From assembly GCA_963709185.1 (NCBI GenBank), contig CAVPVQ010000008.1:124001-188000 (forward strand): a DNA stretch of 64,000 nucleotides, given 5' to 3'. Below, piece after piece: positions 54,472 to 64,000 of this stretch; position 1 is the first letter of the stretch; each line of letters starts with the position of its first letter. Under the pieces are notes generated by a model. The model made no database searches. It saw nothing but the letters and a program-made list of their open reading frames with translations, and had not been told where the DNA came from. The stretch is from Roseiarcus sp963709185. GTDB lineage: Bacteria > Pseudomonadota > Alphaproteobacteria > Rhizobiales > Beijerinckiaceae. Made by a program: the position numbers and the translations under genes.

Positions 54472-55388
54472 TCAGCCCTGCGTCAGGGCGAGCACCGCGG
54501 CGATCGTCGCCTCCGGCGCTTCCTGCGGGATGTTGTGGCCGACGCCGGGCAGCACGCGGCGCTCGTAGCGGCCGCGGAAACAGGCAAGGTCGGGATCGAC
54601 CCCGGGCGGCGGACCGACGCCGTCGTCCGCGCCGCACAGCGAGATCGTCGGCGCGTCGATCGCCGGTCGCCCGGCGAGCCGGCGCTCGATGGCCTCCAAG
54701 GCGGGATCGCCCGGCGCATAGCCGAAGCGATGGCGATAGGAATGCACGACGACTTCGACAAAATCCGGATTGTCGAACGAGGAAGCCGTCCGCGCATAGG
54801 CGGCCTCGTCGAATGTCCACGACGGCGACCACAGCCGCCACAGCAGCCGGCCGAGAGTCTCGCGGTTGGCGGCCAGGCCGGCGCGGCCGCGCGCGGTGTG
54901 GAAATAATATTGATACCAGAGCCGATGCTCGGTTTCCGGCGGCTGCGGCGCCGCCGCTCCTGCAATGTCCTGGATCGTGTAGCCGCCGCCGAGAACCAGG
55001 CAACGCACGCGCTCCGGCGATAACGCGGCGACGATGCAGGCGGCGCGGCCGCCCCAGTCATAGCCGACCAGCGCCGCGCGTCGGATCGCCAGCCCGTCCA
55101 TGAGATCGAGCAGGTCTTGCGCGATCGCCGCCTGCTGCCCCGAGCGCAGGGTTGCGCCCGACAGGAAACGGGTCGGCCCGTAACCGCGCAGATAAGGCGT
55201 CACCACCCGGAAACCGTTGGCCGCCAGCGCCGGCGCGACCTCGTCGAAGCCGCGCGGATCGTACGGGAAGCCGTGCAGCAGCACGACCGGATCGCCATCC
55301 GCCGGCCCGCGCTCCTCATAAGCCAAATCGAGGACGGACGTGCGGACCCGCCGGATCGGAAAACCGCCTCACGGATCGCCTCGATCAT
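54472..55388 (-). CDS. Alpha/beta hydrolase (epoxide hydrolase/haloalkane dehalogenase-like), one frameshift
   Basis: Motifs seen: VVLLHGFPYDPRGFDEVAPA, VVTPYLRGYGPTRFL, the nucleophile Asp in LVGYDWGGRAACIVAALSPE, an acid near SLCGADDGVG and the His in LPGVGHNIPQEAP. Nucleophile Asp rather than Ser suggests epoxide hydrolase or dehalogenase chemistry. The in-frame start is a TTG at 55326, but an ATG at 55388 gives MIEAIREAVFRSG, and a single missing C near 55360 would join it to RVRTSVLDLAYEERG. The longer form is preferred. Confidence 0.83.
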
Positions 55389-55421
55389 CGTCCCATCTCC
55401 AAATCTCGGCGCGCGACCGGT

Positions 55422-56369
55422 TCAGTAGAGCAACCGGCTCGTCAATCCATCGAGCGCCAGGCCGGCGAACAGGATGAGCCCGGCGTCGCGGTTGGAGCGG
55501 AACAGACGGAGCGCCGTCGCCGGCGTCGCGCCGTCGATGCGCCGCAATTGCCAGGCGAGGTGGAGGCAATAGCCGCACATTCCGAGCTGCGCGATGATTC
55601 GCCCGCCGGCGGAGAACACCGCCAGTTCGGCGAGCAGCGCAGCGCCGAGATAGAACACCGCGACGCCGCGGCGAACCTGCGCCCCGAACAGCCGCGCGGT
55701 GGAGCGGATGCCGACGATCGCGTCGTCGCGCGCATCCTGCAGCGCATAGATCGTGTCGTAGCCGATCGTCCAGCAGAACGCCGAGGCGTAAAGGAACAAG
55801 GCCGGCGCCGCGAGCGCGCCGTAGACCGCCGCCCAGCCCATCAACGCGCCCCAGGAAAAGGCGAGGCCGAGCACCGCCTGCGGCCAGGCGGTGATGCGCT
55901 TCATCAAGGGATAGACCGCGACGATCGCCAGCGAGCCGAGCCCGAGGACGATGGCGAACCGGTTGAAGCACAGCAGCACGGCGAGGCCGACCAGCGCCTC
56001 GCAGATGAGAAACGCCGCGGCGGCGCGCAGACTGACGCGCCCCGACGGCAACGGACGCCCCCTGGTGCGCTCGACGCCGGCGTCGAGCTTGCGGTCGAGA
56101 ATGTCGTTATAGGTCGAGCCCGCGCCGCGCATCGCGATGGCGCCGATCAGGAACAGCGCGAGATCGACGGGATCGGGGCCGGCGCGATGCGCGATGCCGG
56201 CGAGCGCCGCCGATTGCCAGCACGGCGCCAGCAGCAATTGCCAGCCGATCGGCCGGTCGAGCCGGGCGAGTTGCACAAACGGCAGCGCGGCGGGCGGGGT
56301 CAGCGCCAGGACAAGACTCGCCGGGCTGGCGTCGGGCAGGATCGGGGCGGGCCGCTCCGCCGCGTTCAA
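55422..56369 (-). CDS. ubiA: 4-hydroxybenzoate polyprenyltransferase
   Basis: Prenylates 4-hydroxybenzoate in ubiquinone synthesis; integral membrane with about eight helices, 315 residues. The first Asp-rich motif lies in GSTYNDILDRKLDAGVERTR and the second in YALQDARDDAIVGIRSTARL. RLDRPIGWQLLLAPCWQSAA and RGRPLPSGRVS are typical of UbiA. The start is a TTG overlapping the stop of the preceding gene (TTGA); no better ATG or GTG exists before the first helix. Confidence 0.93.
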   Translation of the reverse strand: MNAAERPAPILPDASPASLVLALTPPAALPFVQLARLDRPIGWQLLLAPCWQSAALAGIAHRAGPDPVDLALFLIGAIAMRGAGSTYNDILDRKLDAGVERTRGRPLPSGRVSLRAAAAFLICEALVGLAVLLCFNRFAIVLGLGSLAIVAVYPLMKRITAWPQAVLGLAFSWGALMGWAAVYGALAAPALFLYASAFCWTIGYDTIYALQDARDDAIVGIRSTARLFGAQVRRGVAVFYLGAALLAELAVFSAGGRIIAQLGMCGYCLHLAWQLRRIDGATPATALRLFRSNRDAGLILFAGLALDGLTSRLLY

Positions 56370-56800
56370 AGCGGTCCGGCGGGCAAAGGCTGCGCCTGCG
56401 CGGCGCCGGCCGACTGCTCCTTCTTCATCTGGGCGGCGACTTGGCAGGCCTTCGCGGAAAAGGCCACGCTCTTGACGTGATTCGCCTTCAGCGAGGCGAG
56501 CGCCTCGTCGGGGACGCCGCACCAGTCCTTGTTCTTTTCCATATAGGCGATCAGAGCGTTCTCCGCCGAATTGAGCCCCGCCGACTGGCTGCAGAACATG
56601 GCGGGATTGATCGGCTTGCCCTTCGCGGCGCGAACCATGTTATTGACGCGGGTCAATTCGACCTCGCGCTTCTCCGACAGGCGTTTGAGATCCTCGCCGC
56701 AACTCTGCTGGGCGAAGGCGGCGCCGGTCAGCGTCGCGGTGCAGGCCGTCAGTCCGAATGCGAACAGGGCGAGCCGAATGGTTGGCGTTAGAGCCGCCAT
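56366..56800 (-). CDS. Secreted conserved hypothetical protein (144 aa)
   Basis: Signal peptide MAALTPTIRLALFAFGLTAC to GAAFAQ. The mature helical part QSCGEDLKRLSEKREVELTR, GKPINPAMFCSQSAGLNSAE and YMEKNKDWCGVPDEALASLK has four cysteines, suggesting two disulfides. The Cys pattern matches a periplasmic protein I have seen in Rhizobiales without known function. The start at 56800 is preferred since GGAG lies 9 bases before it. It is translationally coupled to ubiA by a TTGA overlap. Confidence 0.7.
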   Translation of the reverse strand: MAALTPTIRLALFAFGLTACTATLTGAAFAQQSCGEDLKRLSEKREVELTRVNNMVRAAKGKPINPAMFCSQSAGLNSAENALIAYMEKNKDWCGVPDEALASLKANHVKSVAFSAKACQVAAQMKKEQSAGAAQAQPLPAGPL

Positions 56801-56916
56801 GTCAGTCAACTCCATCGTGAAACATTCGCGACAAATAGAACATTTCGCCCGAAGAGGAAACCGCCGCGGCGTGACCCCCGGACCCATGGCGCCGGGGCGA
56901 AGCGGCGGCGGGCGCG

Positions 56917-59080
<2,164 letters not shown>

Positions 59081-59214
59081 CGCGCTTTCGCGAACAAGGT
59101 TGCGGCGGAGACCGCGGGCGTGAGTTTACGACGCGGCCGCAATTCCCGCCACCATGGCTTGAACGCCGCTTGCGGCATTGCCGAAACGGGGGTCGGCGGG
59201 TCAAAACAATCGTC

Positions 59215-60111
59215 ATGAGCCAGGACGATCGCACGGAACCCCCCAGCAGCGCAGCCGCCCTGTGGAGTCCGCTGGGCCGCTTCGTCGCCCGCGAGGCGAA
59301 GCTCGGCGCGTGGGCGGCAAAACGTCCGGCGACCGCGTTTGTCTACGAATTTCTGCGCTTTGGCGTCAAGGAGGCCTGGGCGTGCCTCTTTGGCGCCCTG
59401 ATGCTCGCGCTGCTCGCCGGCACCTTCCTCTGGTATCCGAAAGGCGCGGCGCTGGCGCGCTACGATTTTCTCGTCATCGCCTCGGTCGCGCTGCAGATCG
59501 GCTTGATCGCGCTGCGCTTCGAGACGCTGGAGGAGGCGAAGGTCATTCTGATCTTCCACGTCGTCGGCACCGCGATGGAAGTCTACAAGACGGCGACCGG
59601 TTCGTGGATTTATCCGGAAGCAAGCGTGTTGCGCATCGCGGGCGTGCCACTGTTCACCGGGTTCATGTATGCGGCGATCGGCAGCTATATGACGCGCGCC
59701 TGGCGCCTGTTCGATTTCCGCTTCTCCCATCATCCGCCGATGTGGGCGGTGACGTGGCGCTCGCGGCGGCGATCTACGCGAATTTCTTCCTCGATCATTT
59801 CGGGATCGACGGCCGGCTCATCCTGTTCGCCGCGTCGATCGTCGGTCTTCGGCCGCGGCTGGATCTATTTCAAGCCGTGGCGCGTCCATCGCGCGATGCC
59901 GATTCTCGTCGCCAACGGGCTTTGCGCGTTGTTCATCTGGTTCGCCGAGAATATCGGCACGTTCGTGCGCGCGTGGTCGTATCCCGCGCAGATGCACGGC
60001 TGGTCGATGGTCAGCGTCAGCAAATTCGGCTCGTGGTTTCTGCTGCTGATCATCAGTTACGCGATCGTCGCGGCGACCCTGCGGCCCCAGCCCTATCAGG
60101 GATCGAACTGA
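59215..60111 (+). CDS. DUF817 family membrane protein, two compensating frameshifts
   Basis: A 298-residue multi-span protein: AFVYEFLRFGVKEAWACLFG, ALMLALLAGTFLWYPK, FHVVGTAMEVYKTATGSWIY, FTGFMYAAIGSYMTRAWRLF and FIWFAENIGTFVRAWSYPAQ. This matches DUF817, whose function is unknown. Between about 59750 and 59855 the frame slips and returns; the neighbouring frame there reads LAAAIYANFFLDHFGIDGRL followed by ILFAASIV, the expected helix. The ATG at 59215 starts MSQDDRTEPP. It lies antiparallel between the two mutase genes. Confidence 0.85.
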   Translation: MSQDDRTEPPSSAAALWSPLGRFVAREAKLGAWAAKRPATAFVYEFLRFGVKEAWACLFGALMLALLAGTFLWYPKGAALARYDFLVIASVALQIGLIALRFETLEEAKVILIFHVVGTAMEVYKTATGSWIYPEASVLRIAGVPLFTGFMYAAIGSYMTRAWRLFDFRFSHHPPMWAVTWRSRRRSTRISSSIISGSTAGSSCSPRRSSVFGRGWIYFKPWRVHRAMPILVANGLCALFIWFAENIGTFVRAWSYPAQMHGWSMVSVSKFGSWFLLLIISYAIVAATLRPQPYQGSN

Positions 60112-60133
60112 CTTCGGGCGCGAGGCGGTTGCG

Positions 60134-61976
60134 TCAGGCGACGACGCCGATGCTTTGATAGGCAAGGCGGAGGGCTTCCAGCGCGTCACCGCCGGCGAAC
60201 AGGAAATATTCGACGCCGGCCTCCCGAAGCGCCGCCTCGCGCGCACCCGGCCGCCCCGCCATCCAGACGCGGGCGCCCGCCTCGCGTAGCGCCCGCGCCG
60301 TCTGTTCGGCGCTCGCCGCATAAATCTCGTCCGACGAGCAGAGGCAGGCGAGTCTTGCGCCGCTCGCGGTGAAAGCCGCCGCCGCCTCAGCGGCGTTCGC
60401 ATATCCGCTCCTCGCCGCGCGCCTCGACGCCGCCCGCCTCGAACAGGCTTCTGGCGAAAGCCGCGCGGGGGCCGAAGGCGACGGCCGGTCCGAGATTGGC
60501 GAGAAAAACGCTCGGCCGCGCGCCGTCGCGCGCCAGCGCGGCGTCGGAAGCGTCGCGCAACGCCTCGAACGGCTCGGCGAGCCGGCGCGGCGTCAGCGGT
60601 TCGGCGCGCGCCTCGCCTTCGTAGCGGAACGGCGGCGCGGCTATAACCAGCGTCTCCACGCGCACTTCGGCGAGGTCGGGGAAATCGCTGACGCCGATCA
60701 GCGGCGTCTTGCGCCGCGCGACATCGCGGGCGCGCGCCTCGCTCGCCCTGGCGACCGCCTGCTGGAAATCGCCGCGCGCCAAAGCCGCGTAAAGGCCGCC
60801 CTGCGCTTCGATCCCTTGCAACACGCCCCAGGCCGCCTCGCACAAAGCCTGGGTCAGCGCCTCGAAAGCCCCCGCGCCGGCCGCCGGGTCGGCGACGAAG
60901 CCGAGGTGCGATTCCTCCAGCAGGATCAACTGCGCGTTGCGCGCCACACGCCGCGCGAACGGATCGGGCAGGCCGAGTCCTTGCGTGAACGGCAGCACGC
61001 TGACGCTGTCGGCGCCGCCGAGACCCGCGCTGAACGCCGCCATCGCGCCGCGCAGCACGTTGACCCAGGGATCGCGCGCGCTGACCATCCGCCACGCGCT
61101 CTCGCCATGGATGCGGGCCGGGCGCGCCGGCGCGCCGCCGACCTCGCCGACGCGCGCCCACAGCAGCCGCAGGGCGCGGAACTTGGCGAGGCTGATCAAT
61201 TCGTCGGCGTCGGCCGCCAGGCGGAAGGCGATCGCGCTCCGCGCGGCGCCCGCATCGAAGCCGGACGCTTCGAGCGCCCGCCAGTAGTCGAGCGCCGCCG
61301 ACAAGGCGAAACCCAGTTCCTGCGCCGGCGTGCCCCCCGCCGCGTGGACGGATCGCGCGTCGGCGGCGACGAACGGCCCGGCAAATCCACGCTCCCGAAG
61401 CGCCGAGGCCAGATCGCCGGCCCGCTGCGCCGTTGTCGGCCAGTCGTCCGGCGCGCGCCCGCTGCGCGCCAGGGCGCCGAGCGGATCGAGGCCGAACGAC
61501 AGATCGAGGCGGCCGGGATCGGCGACTTGCCGCTCGACCAGCGCGGCGAGCCCGAGCGCCTGCTGCTCAGCCGCCGGACCCAGATCGAGTTCCAGCGTCA
61601 GGCCGGCGTCGAGGCGCACGCCTTCGAACAATGCGTCGAGTGAGGCCGCGTCCGCGCCGGCGAGGCCGTAGCCCCAGGCGCCTCCGGCGCCGGCGAAAAT
61701 CACCTGCAGCCCGTCGGCGCCGTTGGCCAGATCGTCAAGCGCCTGGGCGTTGGCGAGGCCGGCGTCGGGGTGGTCGACGCGCGCCAACACGCGCCACGGG
61801 CCGCCCTGGCGGGCGACGCGCGGACCGACGCGGCGGCCATAGAGGGGCCGGATGGGAAACAAATCGTCGCTGCGCGACACCAGCGTCTCGAAGGCGCGGC
61901 CCTTGAGGGCGGCCTCGACTCGTTTGAGCCATTGCCGCTCGCCGGTGGGCGCGAAATCGCTCGCCAGTTCGGTCAT
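60134..61976 (-). CDS. mutA: Methylmalonyl-CoA mutase, small subunit, one frameshift
   Basis: Non-catalytic partner of the mutase heterodimer, about 613 residues. MTELASDFAPTGERQWLKRV begins the usual N-terminus; DLFPIRPLYGRRVG, RVLARVDHPDAG, DPLGALARSG, DARSVHAAGGTPAQELGFAL, GESAWRMVSARDPWVNVLRG and LGLPDPFARRVARNAQLILL are small-subunit barrel features. Near 60403 one surplus G breaks the frame; the degenerate B12 domain continues YANAAEAAAAFTASGARLAC, with DEIYAASAEQTARALREAGA. No DxHxxG motif, as expected for this subunit. Confidence 0.9.
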
Positions 61977-61993
61977 GTCCCCACCGGCGAAGC

Positions 61994-62401
61994 TCAGATG
62001 TATTGCGACAGGCCCGGAATGGCGGCGGATATTTCGCCGACGACCTCGTCGCCGGCGATCTCGCGGGCGTAGGCGAACACTTCCTTGCCGACCGTCTGGA
62101 TCTGCCCCATGTCGAGGCCGAGCGCCATAAGATTGGCGCCGAGCGCCATGATTCCGCCCCCGCCCATCGCGCCGGCGGCGACGCCCATCAGGCCCTTGAC
62201 GACACGGCCCATGCCCTCGCCGCTCGAGGTCTGTCCGGAGGCGGCGATGGCGTTCAGCGCCGGCGCCTGCGCCAGCAGCCGGTCGACGGCGTCCTCGGGA
62301 GCTTCCCGCTTGACGAAATCGACGACCAGGCTGACCGCCTGACGCGCGGTGTCCGGCGGGACGCCGGCTGCGCCGGCGACGCGGGCGATCAAATTGTCCA
62401 T
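61994..62401 (-). CDS. DUF2267/DUF2780-like helical protein
   Basis: A 135-residue protein: MDNLIARVAGAAGVPPDTAR, QAVSLVVDFVKREAPEDAVD and RLLAQAPALNAIAAS, then a Gly/Met-rich hydrophobic segment (MGVAAGAMGGGGIMALGANL) and VGKEVFAYAREIAGDEVVGE. The first part resembles the helical pattern of DUF2267 (HDEV-like regulators). The start at 62401 follows GGGAGACTG. It lies 17 bases before mutA in the same direction, so probably shares its transcript. Confidence 0.7.
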   Translation of the reverse strand: MDNLIARVAGAAGVPPDTARQAVSLVVDFVKREAPEDAVDRLLAQAPALNAIAASGQTSSGEGMGRVVKGLMGVAAGAMGGGGIMALGANLMALGLDMGQIQTVGKEVFAYAREIAGDEVVGEISAAIPGLSQYI

Positions 62402-62606
62402 TGCAGTCTCCCTGTGGGCGGCGAGGCGCCTGCGCTTCATGTCGCCGCTTCGCGGGTCAAAATCAAGCGGCGGCGCAATCGGCAAGACGAGCGGACGGGC
62501 CGCCCCGCGGTTTGGCGAGAGGCCGCGCCGCGCTGAGACAAGAGCAGGGATGGGCCGCCAAGGCCAGTCCGGCGCGGTCGTCAATTAAATCCATATTTTT
62601 AATGTA

Positions 62607-62635
62607 TTGAACCGAACAACCCAATCGCATAAAGT
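62607..62635 (+). promoter_or_regulatory. Promoter for the peroxiredoxin gene
   Basis: TTGAAC and TAAAGT are separated by 17 bases, about 95 bases before the ATG, in a markedly AT-rich part of an otherwise gene-free 62402-62729 stretch. The rest of that stretch shows no recognisable element. Confidence 0.5.
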
Positions 62636-62729
62636 AGAACTCACGCGACCAATGTTGGAAACGGGCGCCGCGACAACGCGGCGCGAACGGGCGACGGGCC
62701 CGAGCGGACCGGCGCCACAGGAGCCGACC

Positions 62730-63386
62730 ATGTTGCAGATTGGACAGACCGCCCCGGATTTCACCGCGCAGACCACGCAGGGACCGATCCATTTCCATGA
62801 TTGGATCGGCGATTCCTGGGCGGTGCTGTTTTCCCACCCGAAGGACTTCACGCCGGTGTGCACCACCGAGCTTGGCGCGATGGCCAAACTGAAGGGCGAG
62901 TTCGACAAGCGGGGGACCAAGGTCATCGGGCTGTCTGTCGACCCGGTCGACTCGCACGCCAAATGGGCCAAGGACATCGAGGAGACGCAGGGGACCGCGC
63001 CGAACTTCCCGATGATCGGCGACCCCGACCTGTCGATCGCCAAGGCCTATGGCATGCTGCCCGCCGCCACCCCCGGCGGATCGGAAGGGCGCACCGCCGC
63101 CGACAACCAGACCGTGCGCACGGTGTTCGTCATCGGCCCCGACAAGACGGTGAAGCTGCAGCTCGCCTATCCCATGAGCACCGGGCGCAACTTCGATGAA
63201 GTGCTGCGGGTCATCGACAGCCTGCAATTGACCGCCAAGCACAAGGTGTCGACGCCGGCCAACTGGAAGAACGGCGACGACGTCATCATCTCCGGCTCGG
63301 TGTCCAACGAAGAGGCGGCCAAGCGCTTCCCCGGCGGCTGGAAGTCGCCGAAGCCCTATCTGCGCGTCGTCGCGCAGCCCAAATAG
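62730..63386 (+). CDS. 1-Cys peroxiredoxin (Prx6 type)
   Basis: Reduces hydrogen peroxide, alkyl hydroperoxides or phospholipid hydroperoxides. The 218-residue product begins MLQIGQTAPDFTAQTTQGPI. The peroxidatic Cys is in HPKDFTPVCTTELGAMAKLK near residue 47. DPVDSHAKWAKDIEE and the long C-terminal domain GWKSPKPYLRVVAQPK are typical of Prx6/PrxIV-like 1-Cys proteins, and no resolving Cys is present. The ATG at 62730 follows AGGAG; the upstream open frame is noise. Confidence 0.95.
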   Translation: MLQIGQTAPDFTAQTTQGPIHFHDWIGDSWAVLFSHPKDFTPVCTTELGAMAKLKGEFDKRGTKVIGLSVDPVDSHAKWAKDIEETQGTAPNFPMIGDPDLSIAKAYGMLPAATPGGSEGRTAADNQTVRTVFVIGPDKTVKLQLAYPMSTGRNFDEVLRVIDSLQLTAKHKVSTPANWKNGDDVIISGSVSNEEAAKRFPGGWKSPKPYLRVVAQPK

Positions 63387-63410
63387 ACCTTCGCGCGGAA
63401 ACGATCGCCG

Positions 63411-63432
63411 CGAGGCGCGAAAGATCGCCTCG
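63411..63432 (+). terminator. Possible terminator hairpin after the peroxiredoxin gene
   Basis: CGAGGCG and CGCCTCG pair around an 8-base loop about 25 bases after the stop codon. There is no U tract, so it may be only a weak terminator. Confidence 0.3.
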
Positions 63433-63515
63433 CCGCCGTCCACGCGCGGTCGCGCGGCCTTGAATCGCCGCATGGTCCGGCGCGACGCGGGCGCAATCGC
63501 CGCCGCCGCGCCGGA

Positions 63516-63533
63516 CTGTCACACACCTGTCAC
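63516..63533 (+). promoter_or_regulatory. Pho box upstream of the phosphate transporter
   Basis: CTGTCAC-ACAC-CTGTCAC: two 7-base direct repeats spaced by 4 bases, the form of a PhoB binding site (consensus CTGTCAT, 11-base period). It lies 50 bases before the start of the Pit-type gene. A TCTAGA-like -10 box follows at the proper distance. Confidence 0.7.
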
Positions 63534-63582
63534 ACCGCGCCGCTCTAGATGCGCCGCGTTTCGACGACAGGAGCCATCCCCG

Positions 63583-64000
63583 ATGTCCGCCATCACCGAC
63601 GCCAACGCCGTTCCCGCGGCGGCGACGCACGTACGATTCGACAAGCCGATGGACATCCGGGGGGTGTTGATTTTCCTGGCGGTTCTGGCCGGCGGCCTGC
63701 TGTTCATGGCCTACAGCATCTACGCCGACATCGCGGGCGCCGGCGCGCCAGCGCCGACCACCATCCTGCCGTTCATCCTGCTCGGCGTCGCGATGCTGAT
63801 CGCGCTGGGCTTCGAATTCGTTAACGGATTTCACGATACCGCCAACGCCGTGGCGACCGTGATCTACACCCACTCGCTGCAGCCGCAGGTCGCGGTGATC
63901 TGGTCCGGCACATGGAATTTCCTCGGCGTGCTCACCTCCAGCGGCGCCGTCGCGTTCGGCATCCTGTCGCTGCTTCCCGTCGAACTGATCCTCGGCGTCG
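63583..64000 (+). CDS. pit: Inorganic phosphate transporter, Pit family (N-terminus; cut by the window)
   Basis: The first 139 codons are present. After a polar tail (MSAITDANAVPAAATHVRFD) come membrane helices GVLIFLAVLAGGLLFMAYSI and ILPFILLGVAMLIALGFEFV, then the PHO4 signature NGFHDTANAVATVIYTHSLQ and WNFLGVLTSSGAVAFGILSL. This is a proton-phosphate symporter of the PiT family. AGGAG lies about 9 bases before the ATG. A Pho box upstream suggests induction under phosphate limitation. Confidence 0.92.
   Translation, partial: MSAITDANAVPAAATHVRFDKPMDIRGVLIFLAVLAGGLLFMAYSIYADIAGAGAPAPTTILPFILLGVAMLIALGFEFVNGFHDTANAVATVIYTHSLQPQVAVIWSGTWNFLGVLTSSGAVAFGILSLLPVELILGV

Overview
The window is 64 kb of GC-rich DNA from an alphaproteobacterium, most likely a member of the Hyphomicrobiales (Rhizobiales). 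This rests on the gene set: a tkt-gap-pgk block beside a DUF4164 gene and zapA, Rhizobiales-type small secreted proteins, a Liv transporter with paired Tat-exported binding proteins, a corrinoid/DUF1638/virulence-factor/ASKHA cluster, and methylmalonyl-CoA mutase subunits. The genus cannot be fixed from the sequence alone. I found no rRNA, tRNA, CRISPR array or insertion sequence.

Layout. 1-3.9 kb: start of the division/cell-wall (dcw) cluster on the minus strand (mraZ, rsmH, ftsL, ftsI, murE) with a promoter/operator in front of mraZ. 4.0-7.0 kb: a ParDE-like toxin-antitoxin pair, an orphan HicB, and several small secreted or membrane proteins. 7.1-12.4 kb: pgk, gap and tkt (minus), then DUF4164 and zapA (plus). 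12.4-14.4 kb: a lysophospholipase-like hydrolase and a DUF2891 protein. 14.4-21.6 kb: a sugar ABC transporter facing a GntR regulator, an enolase-superfamily dehydratase and an L-rhamnose-mutarotase-like gene. This looks like an L-sugar or sugar-acid uptake and catabolism locus, but it is riddled with single-base indels. 21.7-23.6 kb: leuA preceded by a leucine-rich leader peptide. 23.8-27.5 kb: a second sugar ABC transporter. 27.5-31.1 kb: an HTH-RibB fusion, YgfZ and dihydroorotase.

31.4-34.1 kb: an unrecognised protein, a tiny repeat protein and an acyltransferase. The last two are bracketed by two long hairpin elements of identical architecture. 34.2-37.4 kb: zwf, small membrane proteins and an AroE-like dehydrogenase. 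37.7-43.8 kb: a complete branched-chain-amino-acid-type (Liv) transporter with two tandem binding proteins and a 23-codon upstream ORF. 44-48.7 kb: a membrane protein, then thiolase, SDR, MaoC, SDR and TetR genes (acyl-CoA metabolism). 49-53.8 kb: a nitrilase-family amidase and a corrinoid methyl-transfer cluster with no methyltransferase gene. 53.8-62.4 kb: an alpha/beta hydrolase, ubiA and the two methylmalonyl-CoA mutase subunits, separated by an antiparallel DUF817 gene. 62.6-64 kb: a 1-Cys peroxiredoxin and a Pit phosphate transporter behind a Pho box; the window cuts the transporter.

A technical feature colours the whole annotation. Many genes are broken by single extra bases while their conserved residues are intact in alternating frames (murE, rsmH, the 14.4-21.6 kb cluster, leuA, the 23.8 kb binding protein, the acyltransferase, an SDR, TetR, both mutase subunits). 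I annotate these as one gene each, spanning the frames. They are more likely sequencing errors than old pseudogenes.
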